In this document: piece after piece, positions 24,299 to 57,000 of the stretch | Numbering within the stretch: the first letter of the stretch is position 1 | How the letters are laid out: each line of letters begins with the position of its first letter | Assembly (NCBI GenBank): GCA_903813345.2 | Contig: CAIIXF020000007.1 | Coordinates: 2,239,730-2,303,729, forward strand | Origin: Owenia fusiformis | Taxonomy: Eukaryota; Annelida; Polychaeta; Sabellida; Oweniidae | Length of the DNA: 64,000 nt | Reading direction: 5' to 3' | Program-made: the position numbers and the translations under genes | The notes under the pieces: generated by a model | Told to the model about the DNA's origin: nothing | Databases searched by the model: none | The model's input: the letters and a program-made list of their open reading frames with translations, nothing else

Positions 24299-24431
24299 AT
24301 GAATATTGGGAATTCTACGTTGATCTAATTTACCTTTGCGTGGGGATTCCCCAATGGTCATAATGAAAACATAATGAATCTTGGGAGTTCCATGTTGATC
24401 AGTTTACCTGTGCGTGGAGATTCCCCAATTT
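24299..24431. promoter_or_regulatory. tandem duplication carrying four Rel-like motifs upstream of receptor copy 2
   Basis: Two copies of about 58 bp (from 24299 and 24373). The first holds GGGAATTC (24308-24315) and the perfect palindrome GGGGATTCCCC (24342-24352). The second holds GGGAGTTCC (24383-24391) and GGAGATTCCCC (24416-24426). All fit or nearly fit the kB consensus. They end 150 bp before the receptor ATG at 24576. Confidence 0.55.
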
Positions 24432-24575
24432 TATGATATATTTCTATCATGCAGTTATATGCAAAATATTTGGTTTGCTGACAGCGTTTTTTCCCCCATC
24501 TGGATAAGATCAATCATTTTAAAATTTACTCAATTTAAACGTTTATATCTGCAGTTCTCAATTGGAAAACCAACA

Positions 24576-26524
24576 ATGCTGAAATACGCATCGATCACTA
24601 TTGCAATCGGAATTTTCGCATCGCACGTAGTGATATCGTCTGCTGATTCCTGTACTGAGTACAACTACCATGTCCCAAGAAACTTGGATGGAACTATATA
24701 CAGACAATACTGCTCTGACGTCTGTGTGCGGTCTTATCCTAAGTTCACGGAGGTCTGCAGAGACGATCCAATTATTGGGGATGTAAAAACACAGTGCACA
24801 GGTAATTAAATATTTAGAGCTAGAATTAGATAAAAATTAACACGATTTTTTTTATAATTCTTCATTAGAATTTGAATCTCATTATGTCGAAAATAATAAT
24901 TTGCAACAACATCTCAACTCCATCTTGTGCCCCGGTCACATTTGATCTAGAGTACGGCAGCCATATTTTCCCAAAACCGATAGGGATAGGTAGTATACGA
25001 TGTAGAATTTCTAAATCGATTATGTGGAGCGGCTGTCGTAGAATAAAGATGACTAAGGCTTGACAGCAACTTCAGACTCATAATACAAACGTGTACAATT
25101 TGATGTTGTATATTTTCCAGATTTCATCAGCTGTTTGTACGGGGGATCCAAAACCGCTGAAGCTGCTAACTATATTTTCCTCATACCAATCGCGATTGCT
25201 CTGGTTGTGCTGATTATCGGACTTATAGTAGGATTCAAATACCGGACTAATCTTGTGAGACGCTTTCGTTGGGAACATGATGAACATGATAATGATGATA
25301 TTGAATTTGGACACTTGGAGGTAATGTATAAAAATGACATTATCCAGTTCTTTGTGAAAACACGACGCGCTCTTTTACCAATAATGGTAGCTGATGAACC
25401 CTGATTAAATATAATACAGCGGTGTTGTACTTGAGAATATGAACCTTGGAGGCTAACTTATGTAGTGTATGTGTATTATTTATTTGCGTCTATAAAAAGA
25501 CAGTTACAAAGTAAGTGTGAAAATTAAGTAAAAATATAAATCATTATTTTTCAGATCCCCAGAGATGAAACAGGCGATAACCAAGACAATCCCATTGTTG
25601 AAGACACCCCCCTTATGAGAGACGAGCCACATCAGGTAAACGAAGATGAAGGTGCTACTAGTGCAGGTCGGGACAGTGTAGACGGTGCAATGAGCCACGA
25701 TGTTCAAATTGATGCTGATCATGTGATGCTTACAAATAAAGGTAATTTCGATTTTTTCTCAAGTAATGAGATTCTTATAATGGCATGAGGTCTGTATAAA
25801 ACATGTGTCAAATAAAATGCAGCTCGATCCAATAATGAATATCGCCAGTTAATTTTTGTCGAGTTGCAATACATTTCAATGGTCTATTTAGGTGTTTTTA
25901 GCTTACATGTTTCAATATTCCAAATAACAATGGATGGCTTTATTGAATGCAGATCAGGGCGATGTGGATAAAACAATGAGAAAAATCGTTGATGAAGAGA
26001 ATACGCTTGCTAGGGAACACCCTCCCTATGAATATAACAGTTTCGATCAAGCCAGTCCCTCTGACCCTTACCCACCAAAAAATGATCTTCCAGAAGAGGT
26101 TAACACGAGAGAACCAAACAAATATGAGGTCTCTGGAAACAAAGTTGCCCAACCCAAGGAAACGGGACCAGGTAATATTTAATAGCACAACATGCTACTT
26201 AATTACATTACAATGTGCAGTATTATAAATGTATGAATTGATACTGAATATAACAAGTTTTGAATCAGTAAAAAGCATGTGATCTTGAAGAAAACTGAGA
26301 ACCAATGTTCAATTTTTAAAAGAACCCCTCCAGATTTAGTTGAAAGAAAATTTTGAAAGTTAACCGAGTCACAGTGCAGTCTAGCTGCTGTGGTTTCTGA
26401 AGGGAAAGAGGAAGCAGAGAAAGAAAATGAATATACAGCCAATTCTTATAAGACAATTTCTAATCACCTACACTCTTCATATTTTTCAGATAATCTTATC
26501 ACCGGTTTGGAAAAACAAAAGTAA
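24576..26524 (+). CDS. single-pass receptor-like protein with six-cysteine ectodomain, copy 2
   Basis: Five exons: 24576-24801, 25121-25320, 25555-25741, 25953-26171, 26490-26524; 288 aa. A signal peptide (about residues 1-23) is followed by an ectodomain with C-x19-C-x3-C-x10-C-x12-C-x6-C. This has the same first three spacings as copy 1, with a shared DG before the second Cys and a Cys-x(2)-DP motif. There is no Thr/Pro stalk. A membrane helix (near residues 91-110) is followed by an RR-rich boundary and a long acidic tail of about 175 aa. PHQVNE in the tail resembles the minor TRAF2 motif PxQxxD; this is weak. The tail differs greatly from copy 1 in length and sequence. AATAAA motifs follow at 26610. 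By position it pairs with TRAF copy 2. I do not recognise the family. Confidence 0.75.
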
Positions 26525-27197
26525 TCTTAGCCAGATCACAACATTGAATGAAACGGAATGTGCAATCTGGAGGACAATGGTGCTATCAAAAAGATGGCGT
26601 AAAATTATTTAATAAAATGAATGCACATTCGATAGACACTGATCTCGAAGTAGGCTGCATATAGCACATAGGAATTTGGACGATAATTGATATATCAAGG
26701 ATGGCAATATGTTTCCTGCAGATCATTGAAGCTGAGGTGTTTTACTTGTGTTATGTAGTGTTGCGCTGCTAAGTAAAATTCCATTGTAGAATACTGGTTA
26801 TATAATACTATAAAATAATTAATGTATATATTATGAATTCAATAGATTATTTGTATATAAATGTATGTATTATGAATTCAACAGATTATTTGTATATCTG
26901 TATATAAATGTAGATTTTGTAAATGCACCTTAATTTTTATAATAAATGTAAATATTTTGGGAAATAAATCTGTGCTCATGGTTTTTATGTGTGCACTGTG
27001 TACCATTATTCTTCAAAACAATAGGCATGTATGTTCTGATCATTGCTCATTGATGCAAATATTCACGTTGTATACGATGAAGAAATTAACTTTACACATT
27101 TTCTTTTTCTTTCTGACTTCTCAATAAACACATTCCACGGTTCCATATGAAACACCACAATTCTATACAAACTAAAAACACTGATATAAAACTCCAA
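26525..27197. other. intergenic, convergent 3' ends
   Basis: It separates receptor copy 2 from DHX8. An AATAAA near 26611 and another near 26963 could end the receptor transcript. The only structure is the short tandem duplication at 26818-26925. Confidence 0.5.
26818..26925. repeat. AT-rich tandem duplication, unit about 52 bp
   Basis: ATTATGAATTCAA(T/C)AGATTATTTGTATAT occurs twice in succession with TATATAAATGTA at the joints. Confidence 0.6.
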
Positions 27198-48661
<21,464 letters not shown>

Positions 48662-50130
48662 TTCTAGATGTGTTACACTGGTGTTTGCCCTTACTGGAGA
48701 CAACTGAAACATAAACACATCAGCATAATGATACAAAACATAACTTAGTGTTGATATTTACACAGAGTGGAGTATGTAGCTATTTTGTCTAAGGCTAATT
48801 TCTTCTCACAATTTGAAACTACTCATGATAAATGTTCATTAATCTAGCATATGTCCAGTCTTGCAGACTCGTGTGATTTTGTGGCATCATGGCTGTGATA
48901 AAGTCCCAGTAAAACATTTAAAGAATCAGTAATACATATAGGTATACACAATTATTTGTACATATCTGGTTCATTATTGCACAAATCATGTTACTCAAAC
49001 TGTCATTTGATTTGATTTGATTTGAAAACTATATTTCAAAACAAGTCATTGAGAATTTCAAGTAGGATTATATCAGGTTAGCATAAGTCACCCCGATCAG
49101 GTGAGTCATAAGATCTGAGATCATCACAGATCAGGCCACTTTTTCTCAGTTAAATATGGCATGACCATGTATAACATGCTATTGTCCCATATATTTCATG
49201 GGCTATGTGTAGTCCTGTCAGAGTAAGAGGGAGACAAACAAGGGTACGACTCTTTCAGTACTGGTTGGAAGGGTGGTAATATTTAGTATTGTTAACATGA
49301 GGGCAACTTGCCATAAGAAATGGGACAACTTGGACCTACATGTACAGTATATGCACAATCCAAATCACTTTTTGTGAATCAAACCTAAAACTGACTAAAA
49401 AGCCACAACAATATTATATGGACAAACACACTCTATATTTTTCAGTATTGATTTCTTCGGCAAATGATTTGCAAGGAGAATGCCTGATATTCTAGCAACC
49501 CTGACCAACATCAATATTGAAAATGTCATTATTGTCTGACATAAATGGTTATGAATTCATAATAATCAGCCATTCATAAGATTCAAACTAATATCTTGAT
49601 CATTTCCTGTGTTTTGAAACTTTTTGATCAGTTACTGAAGGACTAAAACTTGTGATTCAAATTCTGAAGTGAAAATATGGTGGTTGTTTGATTTCAAATT
49701 TTGTAATCATGACATGACTCTATGTCTATGTGAATAATCTGCAAAAGGCTTATAAGTCTATATTAAAGCAGATAAATACCAGTGATAGAATTTGTATAAA
49801 ATATAATTTAAAACATTGCATTAACATTTAAAAATAGATCTATGGTTAACAACTCATTTAAAATTGTAAGGGAACTTCCTTGTTGGCCCATGTACCCCCC
49901 TAGCAATTCCCTTTATGTTGGGATACCCTGGGATGACTGTCAGGCTCTTTATCAGCAGTGCAGGCACTGGGGACCATTTACATACATGTAAAACATGGAG
50001 TTGAGTGCAATGGGTAAAATATAGAGAATCGATATATGGCAGAATATTGAGATGGAACCATGGGGCCAATCCTCCTTGAATGTGACCTAAACAGAGTAGG
50101 GCGAAGGGGTGTAACGTCGACACCATTTTT

Positions 50131-50176
50131 GGGTAACTTCAACATGTGGGGTAACTTCAACATGTGGGGTAACTTT
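50131..50176. repeat. short tandem repeat, unit 18 bp
   Basis: GGGTAACTTCAACATGTG twice, then a partial third unit. Confidence 0.75.
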
Positions 50177-50641
50177 GACACCTTGTTGTTTATTTGCTTT
50201 AATTTCTAATCTAAAGAGGGAAACCATGTTTTTTCTCACATGGATCGAGATCTTGCGAGATTTCAATTTTTCTAGAAATCAAACATGGCGGAAACGGATA
50301 TTCTACTTCTAATAAGTAACTGTTGAAGTTACCCCTTTGCTCTAGATCCTTATGAGATGAGAGTGCAGAGTGATCACTGTTTGCTTAGAGTTAGACTACA
50401 CTGTGGATCTAATTGAATCAATACAGTGGGGGACAAAAATAAAACTCAACGTTCACAAGTTGTCACAATGAGCTAATTTCAAAGTTTCGTGTCTCAAACT
50501 CTCCCAAGCGGTAGAAAAATAATCCCCGTTCACTAAAGTAGCACAATAAATGAATCCAAAGCTTCATACCTGCAAATTATGGATAAATCCCTACCAAATC
50601 GAAAGAATGTTTTCATGAATTGCCATGTTTGTTATCCAAGG

Positions 50642-50764
50642 ACGGTTGACTCCCAGAATGCAACATCAGTTAACCGTATTTACTCATGACAGGTTTCAAA
50701 ATGGCGGAACAGCATTTTGAAAGCTGGCACGTGTCATGTTGCATTCTGGGAGCCAATCCTCCGT
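50642..50764. promoter_or_regulatory. inverted pair of ZNF143/Staf-like sites flanking a YY1-like site
   Basis: The left arm CTCCCAGAATGCAACAT and right arm ATGTTGCATTCTGGGAG are exact inverses, and the pairing extends outward. CTCCCAGAATGCA fits the first thirteen positions of the Staf/ZNF143 site. The loop contains AAAATGGCGGAAC, similar to YY1 sites. It could be the DHX8 core promoter or a MITE that happens to carry these motifs. Confidence 0.35.
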
Positions 50765-51515
50765 TCCGGCGCAATTTGGCGACAAAATCACCTCAACATT
50801 TGAAGAGTCGGCATAACATGTGAATATCCAATTCAACTTTTGAAGTTCTTATTTGTCATTAGGGACACAAATTCCACTATATTTGGACTTACTAAGACGG
50901 AGAAAATAGAGCACTGAATACACTGACTGAGGTAAGAATTTATTACATGTGCGACAGCATGTAATTTTCATAGCTTTTGCAATTCTTTATGATCCCCACT
51001 GTAGGTCTAGTATGTATCCAACAGACCGAATATAATATTCGATCTGTTATGATTGATACCCTTGGCATGGAAATCTCGGCGATATTTTGTGCACATAAAT
51101 TTCTCGTTTATTACAAGAATGTTCACCTTGAAAATTGGTGAATATGTTGAAGAGATGTTCATCTTAAACTAGAAGCAAAAATATTTGTATAAGGCGGGTA
51201 CAAGTTGATATAAAATAATGAAATGATCAGACTCACCAAAACTTCAGGATGTGTTCATAAGTAGATCGCGAAATCAATGTCAAGGACGTTTGAGTTCACG
51301 AGATCCAAACGAGATATGCAAATTTTTGAACTTTGACTTTTAACTTCAAACACATGACCACTTGATTACCTCGGCCTTCTTCATGAATATTTCCGCTCTA
51401 TTTACTATAAATGACGAAAATTAATCGGGATAATGATAATAAATGACTAGATCTAATAAATTCCCGCACAAATGGAATTTATCAATACGCTTCCGTAAGG
51501 TTGCTCCGTCCGCTC

Positions 51516-51549
51516 CACGTGTTATTTGTTTACAAATAGACTGACGTCA
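51516..51549. promoter_or_regulatory. E-box and full CRE
   Basis: CACGTG at 51516-51521 and the complete CRE palindrome TGACGTCA at 51542-51549, in the DHX8-SCAP intergenic region about 690 bp before the putative SCAP first exon. Confidence 0.35.
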
Positions 51550-52237
51550 CTGGCTAAATCTCCTTTATCGTGAGAATTGGCATTGCCAAAATGGCTTGAC
51601 CTAATCAATGGCTTCGCTACAAGAAGCGTCTGTACATTTTTTGAATATCTTCAGTAAGAGGACAATATACGAAAAAATAATATTGTAATTTCTTTATAAG
51701 GTAATCATTTTATCATAAACAAACTTATTTGTAACATTTATACAACACCACATTTTACAATAGGTGACTTACAGTCTGAATTTATTCAGACGAAGGATAC
51801 AGTCTAAATGTAGGTCTATATCCCAAACTAGCTAAATGCCCTACACTAAGGATCTAATTAGCAGGAAACAAATCAAAATGAATTCAAGGAGTCATAGTTC
51901 AAATACTGTACATATGACAACATACTATGAGCACTGAAATAACTTACAATTAGGTAAAATAAAAATGTTAAATAAAAATGTTTTTCTTACGATTTTAAAC
52001 GCGCACCTGCTTTGCGCACAATGACCTCATTTCCGGAAAAACATAAATGATCTTGCCTTTTCTTTTAGTCCCATATTAGACGTTACCTATCCATTCTACT
52101 TTTGAATTACACATTAATGCAGTAAGATAGGTATAGTTTGAATAAATTTTAATTAATGATATTTTTATCGGGAATAAAAATTAAAACTAATCTATTGCAA
52201 ATAGTAAATACATTGTTTGTTGGAATCTGACAGAAAT

Positions 52238-52271
52238 ATGGCGGACGTAAATCAACGATTTTCACATTCAG
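52238..52271 (+). other. probable 5' exon of SCAP carrying a short upstream ORF
   Basis: ATGGCGGACGTAAATC opens 34 nt that end at a strong donor (GTAAGA at 52272). If spliced to the acceptor at 59144-59145, the frame would close after 17 codons, ahead of the SCAP start. ATGGCGG also fits a YY1-type initiator. The link to SCAP is inferred from orientation and splice signals only. Confidence 0.4.
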
Positions 52272-52631
52272 GTAAGAAATTCAAATTTTTCTGATGATTG
52301 TATGTCAAAATCTGTGTTCTGAAACACTTATAAATGATCCTTACTTATTGGTTCAACATATTAGATGTACTTCAACGAGTAATTTCTCTAAGCTGATGAA
52401 AATATTATGTGATATTGAAAATATCAGAAATAAAAAAAATGTGACTTGACGTTGAGTTGAGGCTAGGCCTCGATCTATGGAACTCTGTCGGTGTCACTGT
52501 GTGACTTTCTATGTATGACAAAAAGGGCAGTAACACTGAAAATCTGACATAACAGCAACCGTGGGCCCTTGTAACAAATTTCTGCAAATAACATTGCAGG
52601 TGAAACTAATATTTGGGTGTAAATAGGTTTG

Positions 52632-52644
52632 AGTTACTCGAGTA
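52632..52644. repeat. target-site duplication, left copy
   Basis: AGTTACTCGAGTA, repeated exactly at 57194-57206 on the other side of the LINE. Confidence 0.85.
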
Positions 52645-52645
52645 A

Positions 52646-53161
52646 ACAAACAAACTGGAGAAGGATCTCTCAGACACAAAGGCAAAATTGCAGGAACTTC
52701 ATAAAGAACTTCAGTCCGAGCAAAACCAAAGACTGGCACTTCAAGTCAGAGTCGTGGGCATCCAGGATGACAACAACGAGAGAATTCAAGACAAAATCGT
52801 GAACTTCGCCAAAGAAAAGATTGACCAGACAATCGCTACAGCTGACTTCTCGGCCTTCCGCATGGGGAAGTACCAAGACGGTAAAATGAGGGCAATAACA
52901 ATTCGGTTCAATGACATGAATCTCAGAAACAAATTTTACAGAGGTAGAGAAAAACTTTTTAAAACGAAAGAAAGGGTATTTATAAACGACGATCTCCCTC
53001 CCAAAACTGCAAAGGTTCTAACAGAAGGCAGAAAACTGAAGAGAGAAAACAAAATATATAAAGTCTGGACATACAGAGGTCAGGTATACGTCAAAAAGAA
53101 AGAAAAAGACGAGCCGAAGGAAGTAGACTTAGCAGACCTGAAAGAGATGTCCCAAACTTAA
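52646..53161 (+). CDS. LINE ORF1 protein, N-terminus missing
   Basis: Open from the truncation point to the stop at 53159-53161 (171 codons). A short coiled coil (LEKDLSDTKAKLQELHKELQ) is followed by an RRM-like segment (FRMGKYQDGKMRAITIRF) and a C-terminal region with INDDLPPKTAKVLTEGRKLK, the layout of L1-type ORF1 RNA-binding chaperones. No ATG exists at the 5' end; an in-frame TAA lies just outside the element at 52643-52645. ORF1 normally packages the LINE RNA. Confidence 0.75.
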   Translation, partial: TNKLEKDLSDTKAKLQELHKELQSEQNQRLALQVRVVGIQDDNNERIQDKIVNFAKEKIDQTIATADFSAFRMGKYQDGKMRAITIRFNDMNLRNKFYRGREKLFKTKERVFINDDLPPKTAKVLTEGRKLKRENKIYKVWTYRGQVYVKKKEKDEPKEVDLADLKEMSQT

Positions 53162-53766
53162 CTTAACTCAAATTACACGACTATTTTACATAATCATACC
53201 TGTATTTTTCAGTCTGAAACACCTTCTTCGGCGAATATGAACATATTCTATCATAAAATCGTAAAACGATCCACTCACTTAAATTTTGAAATTTAAATCA
53301 TTTTTTTTAAGCAACTTCCGGTGAGCGTACTATGTAATCAAACTCCAACTAACAATAAATATACCGATATACGAACGCGTGGGAAGGTGTTTCAGTTTAA
53401 AAAACCTATATCCAATCAATTTGAAATCATGTTTCACCAGAGGTCCCTACCCAAAGTAAATTTTAACTCGAAAAGTATCAAATTAATCAATGATGTACGC
53501 AGTCACCAATTAAAAAATTTATGAACATTGACTTCCAATGTATTTATTTTTTTTTTCCTTTCAGAAAAGCAGACACGTTTTAAGATATAATGAACACTTT
53601 AGATCACAATAAGTTATCTTTTCTATTCAATCATTGCTACAATAAATAATCTCTTAATCATAGTGCAGATGGCAAAGGGGGAGAAGGGAGATGGTAAAAG
53701 GAGGAAAACTTGTGAGATAAATGCCCTTAAATATCAAAAATCAAAAACAACAAAGCCACCATAACA
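53162..53766 (+). other. LINE inter-ORF spacer
   Basis: About 600 bp between ORF1 and ORF2. A 67-codon open frame at 53321-53524 starts without a convincing ATG and matches nothing I know. Otherwise I see nothing. Confidence 0.4.
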
Positions 53767-56700
53767 ATGATGGCTAAGAATTGCAACCAAGACGGGCATA
53801 ATAGTAGCTCTGAATCATCAATCTCATCAACTCTATCAGCAGAGGAACAATTTCGAAACTCGACTCATTTCAGCATTATTCACATGAATGCTCAAAGTTT
53901 AAGGAACAAAATGGACCAACTGAAAATAGAATCAAAAAACAGTGACATAGTGTGTCTCTCAGAGACGTGGTTAGACGATAATGTACCTAACAGCAACATT
54001 ACCCTGGGAGGCTACCATCTACCAGTAAGATTAGACAGACTAGAAAGAAGGGGAGGAGGTGTTGCTATTTTTGTAAAACAAAATTATATTTTCAAAAATG
54101 TAAGTAACTTGGTACCAAATGGACTAGAAGCATTATGCACCGAAGTCCTTATAGAAACGAAAAAAGTTCTCATAACTACAGTGTACAGAGCTCCAAACAG
54201 CCCAGCAAACACATGGACTCTCATAGACAACTTACTTGAAAATATCAAAGAATATGCCAATGGTAAGAAATATGTCTATATGGTAGGCGATCTTAATTGT
54301 GACATGCTTAATAAGACGAACAACAAACTTGATGATCTGTTTCAAGAATACAATCTACATCAAATGATAGAAGAACCTACTCACATAACAGATACAGCCG
54401 CAACCTTAATTGATATCTTGGCAACAACATCTCCAGGAACGATCATACGCACAGATGTACTAACACCATCAATGAGCAAGCACAGCCCCATATACACAGA
54501 AATAAACATAAAAAAACAGTCTGGTAAAGACTATAAGCGAACAATAAGAAACTATAAACTTGTAGACTGGAAAGCGATGAACGAAGACATACAGAGTAGG
54601 AACTGGAATCAAATACTAAATATACATGATAACAACAATGACACTGACGTAAATGAAATTGTAAAGAATTGGTATAAAGAATTTAAAGGCATAATAAACA
54701 AGTTTATCCCAGAAAAGACAATAACTATAAGGCAAAATGATCTGCCATGGATTACAACGAAAATAAAACGTGTCATTAGAAGGCGGAACAGAGCTTACAA
54801 GATGGCAAAAACACTAAGAACAGACACGCTATGGGACAAATACAAAAAGCTGAGAAATGAAACAATAACCGAACTCAGAAATGCCAAAGAAGAATACGAA
54901 CTAAGACTCTCACAGAAATTGGTCAATGGAAAAACTGGAACAAAGACCTGGTGGACTGTGGTCAAACAGTTCTACAACGATTTCAGGGCATCAGATAACA
55001 ATGAAACACCCTTTCTTGTCAATGGTCATTCAATATCAAACAACAAAGAAAAGGCTGAATTATTGAATAATCATTTTTTAGCCCAAAGCAGACTGGAAAC
55101 TAATCAAGATCCACCAATTCTCCAAGCATCAACTGACAAAAGTATAGAAACGGTAAGATTGTCAAATCAGACAGTCGAAGACATACTTATAAATCTGAAT
55201 CCAGGAAAGTCACTAGGGCCTGACAATATAAGTCCACGTGTTCTAAAAATGACTGCAAAATCAATAGCCCCGATACTGGCACAAATATTTAATGCATCAT
55301 TAAAACAGAATGTCTTCCCAGACATTTGGAAAGAAGCAAATGTTACACCAATATTCAAAAAAGACAGAAGAGAAATAGCAACAAATTACAGACCAATATC
55401 TCTACTGAACTGTGTAGCGAAAGTATTCGAAAGAGCAATGTATACTCATGTACATAACTACCTACACAAATGGAAATTGCTGTCAAAATTCCAATCTGCT
55501 TATTCCCCAGGAAACTCCACAACAACGCAACTACTAGAGATGTACAACTACATCATGGAGACGATGGAGAATAATGAAAACACAAGAGCCGTCTATTGTG
55601 ACATGTCAAAAGCTTTTGACCGAGTATGGCATAAAGGCCTAGTTAACAAGTTAGAACGGAAGGGAATCAAAGGAAACTTACTAAAATGGTTCAAAAATTA
55701 CCTATCCAACAGAAAACAAAGGGTCATTCTCAATGGCGAAACATCCAGCTGGGGGTATATCTCTGCAGGCGTTCCACAGGGCTCAATCCTAGGACCATTG
55801 TTATTTTTGGTGTACATAGATGATATCTTGGAAAACCTAACTGATAAATGCACTGGAAGGATATATGCAGATGATACTACATTTCTTGCAAGTGGAAAAG
55901 AAAATGACAACATAACTGAAACTCTCAACGAACAACTACGATCAACAAACGAGTGGGCCAATATATGGCAACTAACCTTCAACCCAGAAAAAACAGAAAC
56001 AATGTTATTCACGAGAAAACACCAAAACAATGGACAATTTCAACTCACTTTCAATGGAAAAGTTATCAAAGAAGTGACTAACCATAAACATCTAGGCCTG
56101 ACATTAGACAACAATGGAACATGGGGATCACACATAAGGAACATAACAAACAGAGCTGCCAAGATGATAGATGTCATGCGAGGACTTAAATATAAACTTG
56201 ACCGAAAAACACTGGAAATTATGTATAAAGCATTTATTAGGCCTATAATTGAATATGCCTCTCCAGTTTGGGACAACTGTCATAACTATGAAAAAGACCT
56301 ACTAGAAGAACTACAACTAAAAGCTGCAAGAATCTGTACAGGGGCAAAAAGAGGAACAAGCCACGAGTTGATATACAAAGAAACAGGTTGGGCAAAACTT
56401 CAAGAGCGTCGAACAACACAAAAACTACTAATAATGCACAAACTCATAAACAAAAAAATAACAGACTCGTTGAGCAATGTAATTGAAGCAACCAAGAGAA
56501 GGTCTGATCATGATCTCCGACGAGCTAACAACCTATTAATGCCTGTATGCAGAACTGAAGCGTACAGAAAATCATTTCTACCAGCCACAATAAAAGTGTG
56601 GAATGACATTGATGCATCAATAAAAAGCACAAAAGCTGAAGAGCACTTCAAAAAATTGATAACAAACAAGAAGAAGGTACCAAATTACTATTACTATGGG

Positions 56701-57000
56701 AAAAGAGACACTCAAATAATACACACACAGATAAGACTTAGATGCAGCGACTTAAACCAAGATCTACATCTCAACCATGTAAAGGACAGCCCCAAATGTG
56801 AATGCGGAAACCCAATAGAAAGTGCCGAACACTATTTCAAAGAATGTACTTTATACCAAAGACACAAAACAATTCTACCTAGGATAACATTGAAAGAACT
56901 CATCCATGGAAATGCAAGGAAAACAGATGAAGAAAACAAAGCCACATTCACTGCTGTTCACAATTACATAAGAGTTACAAAAAGATTCTCTAACAAGTAG
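53767..57000 (+). CDS. LINE ORF2: AP endonuclease and reverse transcriptase
   Basis: 1077 aa, uninterrupted. The N-terminal APE-type endonuclease (about residues 30-240) has NAQSLRNK, SETWLDD, YRAP, GDLN and SKHSP. The central reverse transcriptase has YRPISLLNCVAKVFERAM, CDMSKAFDRVWH, GVPQGSILGP (residue 668) and the catalytic YADD (residues 700-703). The C-terminus carries CxC-x7-H-x4-C starting at residue 1011 (CECG...EHYFKEC). No RNase H or apurinic-only features were seen. The enzyme nicks DNA and primes reverse transcription at the target. The clade (CR1/L2/Jockey-like) is not resolved. The catalytic motifs look intact. Confidence 0.93.
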   Translation: MMAKNCNQDGHNSSSESSISSTLSAEEQFRNSTHFSIIHMNAQSLRNKMDQLKIESKNSDIVCLSETWLDDNVPNSNITLGGYHLPVRLDRLERRGGGVAIFVKQNYIFKNVSNLVPNGLEALCTEVLIETKKVLITTVYRAPNSPANTWTLIDNLLENIKEYANGKKYVYMVGDLNCDMLNKTNNKLDDLFQEYNLHQMIEEPTHITDTAATLIDILATTSPGTIIRTDVLTPSMSKHSPIYTEINIKKQSGKDYKRTIRNYKLVDWKAMNEDIQSRNWNQILNIHDNNNDTDVNEIVKNWYKEFKGIINKFIPEKTITIRQNDLPWITTKIKRVIRRRNRAYKMAKTLRTDTLWDKYKKLRNETITELRNAKEEYELRLSQKLVNGKTGTKTWWTVVKQFYNDFRASDNNETPFLVNGHSISNNKEKAELLNNHFLAQSRLETNQDPPILQASTDKSIETVRLSNQTVEDILINLNPGKSLGPDNISPRVLKMTAKSIAPILAQIFNASLKQNVFPDIWKEANVTPIFKKDRREIATNYRPISLLNCVAKVFERAMYTHVHNYLHKWKLLSKFQSAYSPGNSTTTQLLEMYNYIMETMENNENTRAVYCDMSKAFDRVWHKGLVNKLERKGIKGNLLKWFKNYLSNRKQRVILNGETSSWGYISAGVPQGSILGPLLFLVYIDDILENLTDKCTGRIYADDTTFLASGKENDNITETLNEQLRSTNEWANIWQLTFNPEKTETMLFTRKHQNNGQFQLTFNGKVIKEVTNHKHLGLTLDNNGTWGSHIRNITNRAAKMIDVMRGLKYKLDRKTLEIMYKAFIRPIIEYASPVWDNCHNYEKDLLEELQLKAARICTGAKRGTSHELIYKETGWAKLQERRTTQKLLIMHKLINKKITDSLSNVIEATKRRSDHDLRRANNLLMPVCRTEAYRKSFLPATIKVWNDIDASIKSTKAEEHFKKLITNKKKVPNYYYYGKRDTQIIHTQIRLRCSDLNQDLHLNHVKDSPKCECGNPIESAEHYFKECTLYQRHKTILPRITLKELIHGNARKTDEENKATFTAVHNYIRVTKRFSNK

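Larger units (their letters stand above)
48662..52237. other. DHX8 5' leader and intergenic region towards SCAP
   Basis: 48662-48704 is probably the 5' UTR part of the first DHX8 coding exon, because a splice acceptor (- strand) lies at 48705. The non-coding first exon was not located. The remaining 3.5 kb holds a short tandem repeat, an inverted pair of ZNF143-like sites, YY1-like ATGGCGG strings (50285, 50701) and a CRE, all divergent-promoter candidates. No protein-coding exon was seen. Confidence 0.5.
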
